34,190 nt of DNA, taken from contig NZ_VSRY01000128.1 of assembly GCF_008271805.1 (NCBI RefSeq), forward strand, positions 1 to 34,190. Reading direction: 5' to 3'. Position 1 is the first letter of the stretch, and each line of letters starts with the position of its first letter. Under the pieces are notes generated by a model. It was not told the origin of the DNA and did no database searches. It was given only the letters and a program-made list of their open reading frames with translations. The DNA is from Streptomyces sp. TRM49041. Its GTDB lineage: Bacteria; Actinomycetota; Actinomycetes; Streptomycetales; Streptomycetaceae. Shown piece after piece: positions 17,268-23,716 of the stretch. Position numbers and translations under genes: made by a program.

Positions 17268-18199
17268 CCGCCGGACTGCCCATGACCGTCCCCGCGCCCG
17301 GCCTCCCGGCCCGTGTCCGGATCCACGAGGTCGGCCCGCGCGACGGGCTGCAGAACGAGCAGGCGACCGTCCCGACGGAGGTGAAGGCCGAGTTCATCCG
17401 CCGCCTAGCCGGGGCGGGCCTCGGCACGGTCGAGGCGACGAGCTTCGTGCACCCCGGGTGGGTGCCCCAACTGGCCGACGCGGAGAAGTTGTTCCCCCTG
17501 GTCCGCGACCTGGACATACGCCTGCCGGTCCTCGTCCCGAACGAGCGCGGCCTGGATCGGGCGCTGGCGCTGGGCGCGCGTGAGGTCGCCGTGTTCGCCA
17601 GCGCCACGGAGACGTTCGCGAAAGCCAACCTGAACCGCACGGTGGACGAGGCCCTGGCCATGTTCGAGCCCGTCGTGGCCCGGGCAAAGGCCGAGGGGCT
17701 CACCGTCCGTGGCTACCTGTCGATGTGCTTCGGCGACCCCTGGCAGGGCCCCGTCCCCGTCGAGCAGGTCGTCGGCGTGACCCGCCGCCTCGCCGACATG
17801 GGGTGCGACGAGCTGAGCCTGGGCGACACGATCGGCGTGGCCACCCCCGGCCACGTACAGGCCCTGCTGACCGCGCTCAACGAGGCGGGCGTGCCCACGG
17901 AGCGGCTCGCCGTGCACTTCCACGACACATACGGGCAGGCCCTCGCCAACACCTTCGCCGCGCTCCAGCACGGCGTGACCACGGTGGACGCCTCCGCCGG
18001 CGGGCTCGGCGGCTGCCCGTACGCGAAGTCCGCCACCGGGAACCTCGCCACCGAAGACCTCGTGTGGATGCTCCACGGCCTCGGCATCGAAACCGGGGTC
18101 GACCTCGGCCGGCTCACCGCCACCAGCGTGTGGCTGGCCGAACAGCTGGGCCGTCCCAGCCCCTCCCGCACCGTCCGCGCCCTCTCCCACAAGGAGTGA
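17264..18199 (+). CDS. hmgL: Hydroxymethylglutaryl-CoA lyase
   Basis: The 311-residue protein starts at ATG 17264, overlapping the alpha-subunit TGA by 4 bp (ATGA), with GAGGAGG upstream; a second Met at residue 7 is possible. It is a DRE-TIM metallolyase: [10 protein letters not shown] (23-32, catalytic Arg26 and metal ligand Asp27), [12 protein letters not shown] (218-229) and [14 protein letters not shown] (247-260, with Cys251 in the lyase signature). It cleaves HMG-CoA to acetoacetate and acetyl-CoA, the last step of leucine catabolism. Its position between the carboxylase and an acyl-CoA dehydrogenase fits that pathway. No enoyl-CoA hydratase for the methylglutaconyl step is in the operon. 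Confidence 0.94.
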   Translation: MTAGLPMTVPAPGLPARVRIHEVGPRDGLQNEQATVPTEVKAEFIRRLAGAGLGTVEATSFVHPGWVPQLADAEKLFPLVRDLDIRLPVLVPNERGLDRALALGAREVAVFASATETFAKANLNRTVDEALAMFEPVVARAKAEGLTVRGYLSMCFGDPWQGPVPVEQVVGVTRRLADMGCDELSLGDTIGVATPGHVQALLTALNEAGVPTERLAVHFHDTYGQALANTFAALQHGVTTVDASAGGLGGCPYAKSATGNLATEDLVWMLHGLGIETGVDLGRLTATSVWLAEQLGRPSPSRTVRALSHKE

Positions 18200-18204
18200 C
18201 CCCC

Positions 18205-19365
18205 ATGTCCCTGGACCACCGGCTCTCGGCAGAGCACGAGGAACTGCGCCGTACCGTCGAGGAGTTCGCCCACGACGTGGTGGCGCCCAAGATCGGCGAC
18301 TTCTACGAGCGCCATGAGTTCCCGTACGAGATCGTGCGGGACATGGGGCGCATGGGCCTGTTCGGCCTGCCGTTCCCGGAGGAGTACGGCGGGATGGGCG
18401 GCGACTACCTGGCGCTCGGCATCGCGCTGGAGGAGCTGGCGCGGGTCGACTCGTCCGTGGCCATCACGCTGGAGGCGGGCGTCTCGCTGGGCGCGATGCC
18501 GGTGTACCGCTTCGGTACGGAGGAGCAGAAGCGGCAGTGGCTCCCGAAGCTCTGCTCGGGCGAGATGCTGGGCGCGTTCGGTCTGACGGAACCGGAGTGC
18601 GGCTCGGACGCGGGCGGCACGCGCACGACGGCCGTGCGGGACGGCGACGAGTGGGTGATCAACGGTACCAAGTGCTTCATCACCAACTCGGGCACGGACA
18701 TCACGGGCCTGGTCACGGTCACGGCCGTGACGGGCCGCAAGGAGGACGGCCGCCCGGAGATCTCGTCCGTCATCGTCCCGTCGGGCACACCGGGCTTCAC
18801 GGTGGCGGCCCCGTACTCGAAGGTCGGCTGGAACGCCTCGGACACCCGCGAGCTGTCCTTCCAGAACGTGCGGGTCCCGCTGGCCAACCTCCTGGGCGAG
18901 GAGGGCCGCGGCTACGCGCAGTTCCTCCGCATCCTGGACGAGGGCCGCATCGCGATCGCCGCCCTTGCGACGGGCCTGGCTCAGGGCTGCGTGGACGAGT
19001 CGCTCAAGTACGCGCAGGAACGTCATGCCTTCGGGAAGGCCATCGGCGAGTTCCAGGCCATCCAGTTCAAGCTGGCCGACATGGAGATGCGCGCCCACAT
19101 GGCCCGCATCGGCTGGCGCGACGCGGCGTCCCGCCTGGTGAGCGGCGAACCGTTCAAGAAGGAGGCGGCGGTGGCGAAGCTGTACTCCTCCACGGTCGCC
19201 GTCGACAACGCCCGCGAGGCCACCCAGATCCACGGCGGCTACGGCTTCATGAACGAGTACCCGGTGGCCCGCATGTGGCGCGACTCCAAGATCCTGGAGA
19301 TCGGCGAGGGCACGAGCGAGGTCCAGCGCATGCTGATCGCCCGCGAAATGGGCCTCTCGGCCTGA
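18205..19365 (+). CDS. acdH: Acyl-CoA dehydrogenase (short/branched-chain, isovaleryl-type role)
   Basis: The 386-residue protein starts at ATG 18205, five bases after the lyase stop, with AAGGAG overlapping that gene's end. Family signatures are AFGLTEPECGSDAGG (about 128-142), the FAD-contacting QERHAFGKAIGEFQAIQFKL (split here as QERHAFGKAIGEF and QAIQFKL), and the C-terminal IHGGYGFMNEYPVAR. The catalytic Glu is in the usual IGEGTSE motif (Glu368), unlike the dehydrogenase at 9902. As the last gene of the leucine operon it should oxidise isovaleryl-CoA and related branched short-chain acyl-CoAs. A strong terminator follows. Confidence 0.93.
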   Translation: MSLDHRLSAEHEELRRTVEEFAHDVVAPKIGDFYERHEFPYEIVRDMGRMGLFGLPFPEEYGGMGGDYLALGIALEELARVDSSVAITLEAGVSLGAMPVYRFGTEEQKRQWLPKLCSGEMLGAFGLTEPECGSDAGGTRTTAVRDGDEWVINGTKCFITNSGTDITGLVTVTAVTGRKEDGRPEISSVIVPSGTPGFTVAAPYSKVGWNASDTRELSFQNVRVPLANLLGEEGRGYAQFLRILDEGRIAIAALATGLAQGCVDESLKYAQERHAFGKAIGEFQAIQFKLADMEMRAHMARIGWRDAASRLVSGEPFKKEAAVAKLYSSTVAVDNAREATQIHGGYGFMNEYPVARMWRDSKILEIGEGTSEVQRMLIAREMGLSA

Positions 19366-19397
19366 GCCCGACGACCCCTCCGCCGACCTACGACGAC

Positions 19398-19439
19398 GCC
19401 CCCTGTTCTCCGCGCGTGTGCGAGCGAGGACAGGGGGCC
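19398..19439 (+). terminator. Terminator of the leucine-catabolism operon
   Basis: GCCCCCTGTTCTC (19398-19410) pairs with GAGGACAGGGGGC (right arm ending 19439), with one G-U pair. It sits between acdH and the convergent XRE gene, so it may serve both directions. Confidence 0.75.
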
Positions 19440-19453
19440 TTCGTCATCTCTGG

Positions 19454-20308
19454 TCACCGCAGGGCTTCAACGGCTTTGACGATCAGGGCCCGCGCGTCGC
19501 GCCCGTACACGGCCATGCTGCGGAGCTGCTCGAACGCCTTCAGGTAGAGGGCGACCTCACTGGGTTGTGAGATCCGCACGCGCGCGGACACCAGCTCAAC
19601 CGATACGAGGGTGTCGTCGTACACGTGGAATGTCTCGCGTGGCCATTGACCGCGCTCGTGCGTAGCCATGGGGACAATCCCGAGCGATACCGAAGGCGAA
19701 GCGCCGGCCGTGAGGAGGTAGCCGAGTTGAGCCGCCATCGCGTCCGCGTCGGCTATCTGGTGGTACAGCACGGACTCTTCGATCAGCAGCACGAATCGGT
19801 GCCCCGGCTCATGGATGATGCGGGACCGCTCGACGCGGGCGCGAGCGGCTTCTGCGCTGTCGTCGAAGGCAAGCTCTCGGAAGCGGGCGACTGTGCGGAG
19901 GATCGCCGCCGCGTACCCCTCGGTCTGCAGCAGTCCGGGGACGAGGGTGGAGGAGTACACACGGAACAGCTGAGTATCGCGGAAGAACTGCGCTGAACTG
20001 TTCTGCAGCTGCTTCAGCCCGCTGCGCATCTGGTGCCGCCACTCCGTGTACATCGACTCCGCGTGCAGCGACCGAACGATGAGGTCCTCGGCCTGGTCCT
20101 CAGCGCTGGTAGCGCCGCACCACAGACGGATGTCCTTGGCGGAGGGTGCGGTGCGGGCGTTCTCGATGCGGGACGTCTTGGCGTGGTGCCAGCCGCACCG
20201 GCCAGCCAGCTCAGCGACCGTCAGCCCAGCCTTCTTGCGGAGATCGCGCAGGCGCACAGCGACCGCCTCGCGTGCGGCCTGGGCGGACGAGGACGGGGAG
20301 ATGGGCAT
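19454..20308 (-). CDS. XRE-family regulator with DUF5753 domain
   Basis: The 284-residue protein starts at ATG 20308. An N-terminal helix-turn-helix of the XRE/Cro type occupies about residues 15-70 (LRDLRKKAGLTVAELAGRCGWHH, given here as LRDLRKKAGLTVAE and LAGRCGWHH). The rest matches the DUF5753 domain usual in these streptomycete regulators, including VPGLLQTEGYA and LYHQI and the C-terminal EQLRSMA. Proteins of this class (WhiJ-like) normally work with a small partner encoded next door. Here the neighbours upstream on the same strand are a DUF6879-like gene (24 bp away) and an 86-aa gene rather than DUF397. The three form one operon divergent from the zinc-ribbon genes of cassette A. Confidence 0.88.
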   Translation of the reverse strand: MPISPSSSAQAAREAVAVRLRDLRKKAGLTVAELAGRCGWHHAKTSRIENARTAPSAKDIRLWCGATSAEDQAEDLIVRSLHAESMYTEWRHQMRSGLKQLQNSSAQFFRDTQLFRVYSSTLVPGLLQTEGYAAAILRTVARFRELAFDDSAEAARARVERSRIIHEPGHRFVLLIEESVLYHQIADADAMAAQLGYLLTAGASPSVSLGIVPMATHERGQWPRETFHVYDDTLVSVELVSARVRISQPSEVALYLKAFEQLRSMAVYGRDARALIVKAVEALR

Positions 20309-20332
20309 GAGCTGGCTGTCCGGTGATACCTG

Positions 20333-20860
20333 CTAGCGAATCTCGTACTGCTCGTGCGGGATGCCGCGATCCCAGACCGCTTCGAACGCTTCGGCGCAGA
20401 GCTTTGCCGCCGCCGGGTCGTCGGAGATCTCCGGGCCGGCCGATGCGCCTTCTCCCGTGAAGTGGTTCCAGCGGACCAAGCGGTTGTCGAAGAGCCAGAA
20501 GTCATTGCCAGGCAGGGCGATATCCGAGGCTCGCCGTCTGGGGAGCCATCGGACCTGCTCGCCCGCAGCGATATTGGTGAACGTCCCGTCGTACAGGAAC
20601 CTGGTGTACTCGCTGACGGGTTCGGACACTATCCGTGCCCTGCGTACCACTACTCCGCGGGACACCGTCTCCTGCATGAGATCGAGCCATGGCCGCCACC
20701 AGGACGCGCGATCCGCCGGGTCGTGGCGGAAGCCGCTCCGCCAAGCGACAAACGGCCCCTTCTCGTAGTCCACGGCGTAACTGTCGCGCATCTCCAAGTG
20801 CACGGCGGAGCGCGTGCAGGACGCGATCAGCTCATCGAAGGCTGGAACGTTCGACGGCAT
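20333..20860 (-). CDS. DUF6879-like protein
   Basis: The 175-residue protein starts MPSNVPAFDELIASC at ATG 20860, with GGGAGG a few bases upstream. Its body (HLEMRDSYAV, RFLYDGTFTNIAAGEQVRWLPRR split as RFLYDGTFTN and IAAGEQVRWLPRR, NDFWLFDNRLVRWNHF, EAVWDRGIPHEQY) matches the actinobacterial DUF6879 family, normally encoded beside XRE/DUF5753 regulators. There is no signal peptide or membrane segment. The start lies inside the upstream 86-aa gene (29-bp overlap), and the XRE gene begins 24 bp downstream. It may modulate the regulator or sense a signal for it; no biochemical role is known to me. Confidence 0.75.
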   Translation of the reverse strand: MPSNVPAFDELIASCTRSAVHLEMRDSYAVDYEKGPFVAWRSGFRHDPADRASWWRPWLDLMQETVSRGVVVRRARIVSEPVSEYTRFLYDGTFTNIAAGEQVRWLPRRRASDIALPGNDFWLFDNRLVRWNHFTGEGASAGPEISDDPAAAKLCAEAFEAVWDRGIPHEQYEIR

Positions 20861-21092
20861 CGCATGCCTCCCTGATCATGTGCGCCATCCTGGCGGGGAT
20901 ACGGATTACGGCCTCGTGGTCCGGGATCCCCTTGGCGTGACCGGGGACCTCGAACGCGGTGCACTCCGCCTCCAATTCAGGGCTCGGCTTCCAACCCTGG
21001 AAGACGAGTTCGTTGCTCTCTTGATCAACCCACACGGTGGGACTCTCGTCGTCGCCGGTGCCGGGGTCGATGCCGATGAACTGCAGTGCCAT
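20832..21092 (-). CDS. Small conserved protein of the XRE/DUF6879 trio
   Basis: The 86-residue protein starts MALQFIGIDPGTG at ATG 21092, with GGAGG eight bases upstream. It contains SPTVWVDQESNELVFQGW and ends with IPDHEAVIRIPARMAHMIREACDA. The acidic protein looks compact and soluble. Similar small proteins are commonly encoded beside DUF6879 and XRE/DUF5753 genes in streptomycetes, from memory. Its gene overlaps the DUF6879 gene by 29 bp and is the first of the minus-strand trio. It may take the place of the DUF397 partner in related systems (inference). Confidence 0.7.
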   Translation of the reverse strand: MALQFIGIDPGTGDDESPTVWVDQESNELVFQGWKPSPELEAECTAFEVPGHAKGIPDHEAVIRIPARMAHMIREACDAVERSSLR

Positions 21093-21111
21093 GACAGCCT
21101 CCGTTGGCGGG

Positions 21112-21235
21112 AGTTGTGCAGCAGTGTGCACAACTTTCGTCCTCTGCCGAGGGCCGGTCAAGGGCCGGAGAGGGCCACCATCCCTACGAGTGAGGAGAGT
21201 TGCACATATCTGCACAGTGCTGGAGTGCGTGCACA
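21112..21235. promoter_or_regulatory. Cluster of TGCACA half-sites in the divergent promoter of cassette A
   Basis: The 203-bp gap between the trio and the zinc-ribbon genes has a perfect inverted repeat AGTTGTGCA-N6-TGCACAACT (21112-21120 and 21127-21135). Further TGCACA copies lie at 21201-21206, 21211-21216 and 21230-21235. This is a likely operator array for the adjacent XRE regulator. Confidence 0.55.
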
Positions 21236-21295
21236 GCCCGTCTCTACGGTCGGAAGCGCCTGACGCCGCGACGACCCGCAAGGAGGGGCTGCAAA

Positions 21296-21685
21296 ATGAC
21301 GACGATCAAGGTGCTCGCGAGGCATCGCGACGGCACCACCCGCACAATGCGCGAGCGGCGCGAGGTGGCGCCGGCCGACCCGCCGCCGCCCGCGCTCATC
21401 TTCCCGCCGTGCGCCTGCCCCCGATGCCGCGGCCCGGAAGGAGCGGACCCGGTGAGCGCCGCCACGCGGCAGCAGCCGGAGCCCGCCCTGCCCGCGTACG
21501 GTGCGCTGACCGACGTGCGCCGGAACGGCTTGGACTGCGTCCACTGCGGACACCGTTTCACCCCCGCCGATGCCAAGACGGCCGTCGAATACGGCGACCG
21601 GTACGACGAGACCCCGTACGGCGGCCGGGTCCGCTGGTTCCCTCGCGCCTGCGCCGACTGCCGCGCCACGCGGAGCCGGGCGTGA
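21296..21685 (+). CDS. Zinc-ribbon-like protein, first gene of cassette A
   Basis: The 129-residue protein starts MTTIKVLARHRDG at ATG 21296, with a strong AAGGAGGGG site. It has a CxCPxC cluster around residues 38-43 (CACPRC). A second metal-site-like region follows in the C-terminal half: GLDCVHCGHRF (CxxC) and, about 35 residues later, RACADC (CxxC). That pair fits a zinc ribbon. The second region closely matches the start of the protein encoded at 33211 (CVHCG, then WFPRAC versus WYPRAC). Its TGA overlaps the next gene's GTG. A DNA-, RNA- or protein-binding role is possible; no enzyme motif is visible. Confidence 0.7.
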   Translation: MTTIKVLARHRDGTTRTMRERREVAPADPPPPALIFPPCACPRCRGPEGADPVSAATRQQPEPALPAYGALTDVRRNGLDCVHCGHRFTPADAKTAVEYGDRYDETPYGGRVRWFPRACADCRATRSRA

Positions 21686-21891
21686 GCGTCCCGGAGGGCG
21701 AGGGCACCGTGACCGTGGCGGGCACGGAGTTCTGCGTCTACTGCGACAAGCCGATCACGGGCGGAGCCAAGGTCATTGAGGGGTTCTCCGCGTCCGGTGC
21801 GAGACCTGACTCGTACTACCACCCGATGTGCGGGCCGCGCCAAGCCCCGTACGGGCGGGGCCACCAGGTCGGCCCCTACGGCGACCGTTGA
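21682..21891 (+). CDS. Small CxxC protein, second gene of cassette A
   Basis: The 69-residue protein starts at GTG 21682, overlapping the upstream stop by 4 bp (GTGA). It has CVYCDKPI near residues 18-25 and SYYHPMCG near 44-51, so three Cys and a His could bind one zinc. The middle, SASGARPD, is identical in the 60-residue protein encoded at 33771, which also follows a zinc-ribbon gene with a GTGA overlap. The tail is rich in Gly, Tyr and Pro (YGRGHQVGPYGD). Function is unknown; the fixed pairing with its neighbour suggests the two proteins work together. Confidence 0.7.
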   Translation: MSVPEGEGTVTVAGTEFCVYCDKPITGGAKVIEGFSASGARPDSYYHPMCGPRQAPYGRGHQVGPYGDR

Positions 21892-21951
21892 GCTCCCGTC
21901 TACCGCACCACCCACCGCAGCCACCATCCGGCCCACCACCAGGAGGTACCC

Positions 21952-22050
21952 ATGGCCGACAACGGCAAGCACGCCGGACCGCCTTCCGACAAGCCCTGGA
22001 ACCCGCCCCCGCAGCCCCCGTCCCCGGACGGCTCCGGGCCGGGCAAGTGA
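21952..22050 (+). CDS. 32-residue Pro-rich peptide, possible modified-peptide precursor
   Basis: A short gene starts at ATG 21952 with a consensus AGGAGG site at 21941-21946 and ends at TGA 22050. The peptide begins MADNGKHAG, has one Trp (DKPWNPPP) and a Pro/Gly/Ser-rich tail ending SGPGK, with no Cys or Thr. The strong ribosome-binding site and the 10-bp gap to the PCMT-like methyltransferase argue it is translated. Its size and place before a methyltransferase resemble RiPP precursor genes, but the absence of Cys and Thr excludes a lanthipeptide. Asp, Asn and Lys residues could be methylated or linked. The precursor role is inference. Confidence 0.5.
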   Translation: MADNGKHAGPPSDKPWNPPPQPPSPDGSGPGK

Positions 22051-22060
22051 GGAGCCGACC

Positions 22061-23194
22061 TTGACCACCGCCCCCACCGGCGGGCACGCGGCGCTCGTGG
22101 AGCAGCTTCACGAGCGGGGCCTGCTCGACACGGCCTGGCGCCGCGTCTGGCTCGACGTGCCGCGCGACCGCTTCATCCCCGACCGCGTCTGGCGCCAGGA
22201 GCCCACCGGCTGTGTACCCGTCACAGGCGCCGACCGCCTCGCCCTCGTCCACTCCGACGAGCCCGTCGTCACCCAACTCGACGACGGCCGGCCCGACGGC
22301 CCCGGCATCGCCACCTGCTCCAACTCCCAGCCGTCCATGGTCGCCCGCGTGCTCCAGCTCCTGGACGTCCAGGACGGACACCGGGTCCTGGAGGTCGGGA
22401 CCGGCACCGGTCACCTGGCCGCGCTGCTGTGCGCCCGCGTCGGAGACCGGAACGTGCACACTGTGGAGGTCGACGCCGAGCTGGTCGGCCAAGCGGCGAG
22501 CCGACTGGCCACCGCCGGGTACGAACCGTGCGTCGCCCATGCCGACGGCGAGTGGGGCGTGCCGTCGGCCGCGCCGTTCGACCGGGTCGTCGTGACCTGC
22601 GCGCTGCGCCATGTGCCTACGGCGCTGCTGGAACAGCTCCGGCCCGACGGCGTCCTCGTCGCGCCGCTGGACCGGGACTTCTGGTCCGGCGCGCTGATCC
22701 GGATGGACGCCACGGGTCACGGCCGGTTCGAGGGCGGCGCCTCGTACATGCTGATGCGCTCCCATCGGCCGGCGTCGGAGCCCCCCGCCGTCGACGACTC
22801 GACCGTCCGTCACAGCGTCACCGGCCTGGTGCCGCACGAGCTGCTGACCCTCGGCTTCGCCCTCTACGCGGGCGCGCGCCTGCCGGGCGTACGGATGTGG
22901 CACACCCGCGCCGGTACCGGCGCGAAGCTGTGGGTGCAGGACCTCACCGGCTCAGCCGCCGCCCACGTCAGCGGTCACGACGTGTGGCAGTACGGTGCGC
23001 GGGCGCTGTGGCGGGAGATCGAGCAGGTGCACGCCGAGTACGTTGAGCTCGGCTGCCCGGAGGGGGCGGAGTTCGGCCTCACGGCTGCGGCAGGCGGGCA
23101 CCGCGTGTGGCTGACGCGTCCGGCACGCGTCATCGAGCCCGCTCCGTGGGTGTCAGCCGCCGCCCGCACGGACGTACACGGCGACCAGTCCTGA
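22061..23194 (+). CDS. PCMT-like O-methyltransferase, cassette A
   Basis: The 377-residue protein starts at TTG 22061, preceded by GTGAGGAG eight bases away; it is the only start with a good site. It has the protein-L-isoaspartate methyltransferase layout: WLDVPRDRFIPD (about 28-39), an active-loop-like SNSQPSM (about 87-93), SAM motif I VLEVGTGTGHLAALL (about 109-123), acidic VEVDAEL and post-motif FDRVVVTCALRHVP. The C-terminal ~150 residues are an extension like those in methyltransferases of ATP-grasp peptide-maturation systems (TgmC type). No ATP-grasp gene is nearby. Likely substrate: an Asp or carboxyl group in a peptide or protein, perhaps the 32-aa peptide upstream (inference). Confidence 0.78.
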   Translation: MTTAPTGGHAALVEQLHERGLLDTAWRRVWLDVPRDRFIPDRVWRQEPTGCVPVTGADRLALVHSDEPVVTQLDDGRPDGPGIATCSNSQPSMVARVLQLLDVQDGHRVLEVGTGTGHLAALLCARVGDRNVHTVEVDAELVGQAASRLATAGYEPCVAHADGEWGVPSAAPFDRVVVTCALRHVPTALLEQLRPDGVLVAPLDRDFWSGALIRMDATGHGRFEGGASYMLMRSHRPASEPPAVDDSTVRHSVTGLVPHELLTLGFALYAGARLPGVRMWHTRAGTGAKLWVQDLTGSAAAHVSGHDVWQYGARALWREIEQVHAEYVELGCPEGAEFGLTAAAGGHRVWLTRPARVIEPAPWVSAAARTDVHGDQS

Positions 23195-23211
23195 GACCGC
23201 CCCGAGCCAAC

Positions 23212-23246
23212 GCCCCACCCCGCCCCGCCCCGCCCCGCCCCGCCCC
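23212..23246. repeat. C4-run tract with G-quadruplex potential on the minus strand
   Basis: Seven tandem 5-bp units, six GCCCC and one ACCCC, lie 17 bp after the methyltransferase stop. The complementary strand has seven runs of four G with 1-nt loops, an ideal G-quadruplex pattern. Confidence 0.75.
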
Positions 23247-23302
23247 TGAGCGTCGTACGACATGGCCTCCAGGTATGGGAACCCGGTCCTGGTGGTAGGG
23301 GG

Positions 23303-23318
23303 CCGGTCTAGACCAAGG
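23303..23318. promoter_or_regulatory. Candidate DasR-responsive element (dre)
   Basis: The 10-bp perfect palindrome GGTCTAGACC (23305-23314), followed by A, matches the core of the DasR site consensus (ACTGGTCTAGACCAGT), with weaker flanks. It lies about 400 bp upstream of glmS and 100 bp upstream of the small gene before it. DasR controls amino-sugar metabolism, so the position makes sense. Confidence 0.5.
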
Positions 23319-23343
23319 CCGCCCCGACTTCCGATCATGAAGG

Positions 23344-23367
23344 TTCCTGCCCGATATCGGGCAGGAA
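23344..23367. promoter_or_regulatory. Perfect 24-bp palindrome upstream of the glmS operon
   Basis: TTCCTGCCCGAT (23344-23355) is followed directly by its exact reverse complement ATCGGGCAGGAA (23356-23367), with no spacer. It is about 40 bp upstream of the GTG proposed for the next gene. This is an operator for a dimeric repressor or a processing site; a terminator is unlikely because there is no loop or T run. Confidence 0.6.
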
Positions 23368-23405
23368 TCTTGCGAAGAAGCCCGTCCACCCCTCAGTATC
23401 TACGG

Positions 23406-23681
23406 GTGCTCGATCGCCGCCCGTCGCATGACGACCTCATCGACCACCTGGTGCGCAGCACCGCGCTCCCGCGTGGTGAGGCCGCCCGGGTGGTGCTCGA
23501 CGTGCTGGCGTACTTCGACGAGACGACCGAGGAGTACGTCCGCCGCCGCCACCGCGAACTACAGGCGGCCGGTGCCGCGAACTCGGAGATCTTCGAGCGC
23601 ATCGCGGCGGAGCTGCCGCACCGCGCCGTGGCGCCCCCGGAGCTCTCGCTCCGGCAGCTGCGCCGGATCGTCTACGGCTGA
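23406..23681 (+). CDS. Small conserved protein upstream of glmS
   Basis: The 91-residue product starts at GTG 23406 in my choice; the frame also has an ATG at 23337, but the sequence between has non-coding third positions and contains the palindrome. No ribosome-binding site is obvious, so the start is uncertain. The protein is acidic and helical: DDLIDHLVRSTAL, a leucine/valine-rich helix (ARVVLDVLAYFDETTEEYVRRRH split as ARVVLDVLAYFDE and TTEEYVRRRH), and a basic C-terminus ending LRQLRRIVYG. It is 35 bp upstream of glmS and probably co-transcribed. I do not recognise a family; a DNA-binding or adaptor role for the cell-wall sugar pathway would be a guess. Confidence 0.6.
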   Translation: MLDRRPSHDDLIDHLVRSTALPRGEAARVVLDVLAYFDETTEEYVRRRHRELQAAGAANSEIFERIAAELPHRAVAPPELSLRQLRRIVYG

Positions 23682-23716
23682 GCACACTCCCGGAAACCAG
23701 AAGGGGTACACACTCT

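Noticed and set aside
21952..22050. Lanthipeptide precursor
   Set aside because: The peptide has no Cys or Thr and no lanthionine synthetase gene is nearby.
23682..23716. glmS ribozyme upstream of glmS
   Set aside because: The gap to the previous gene is only 35 bp, too short for the ribozyme.
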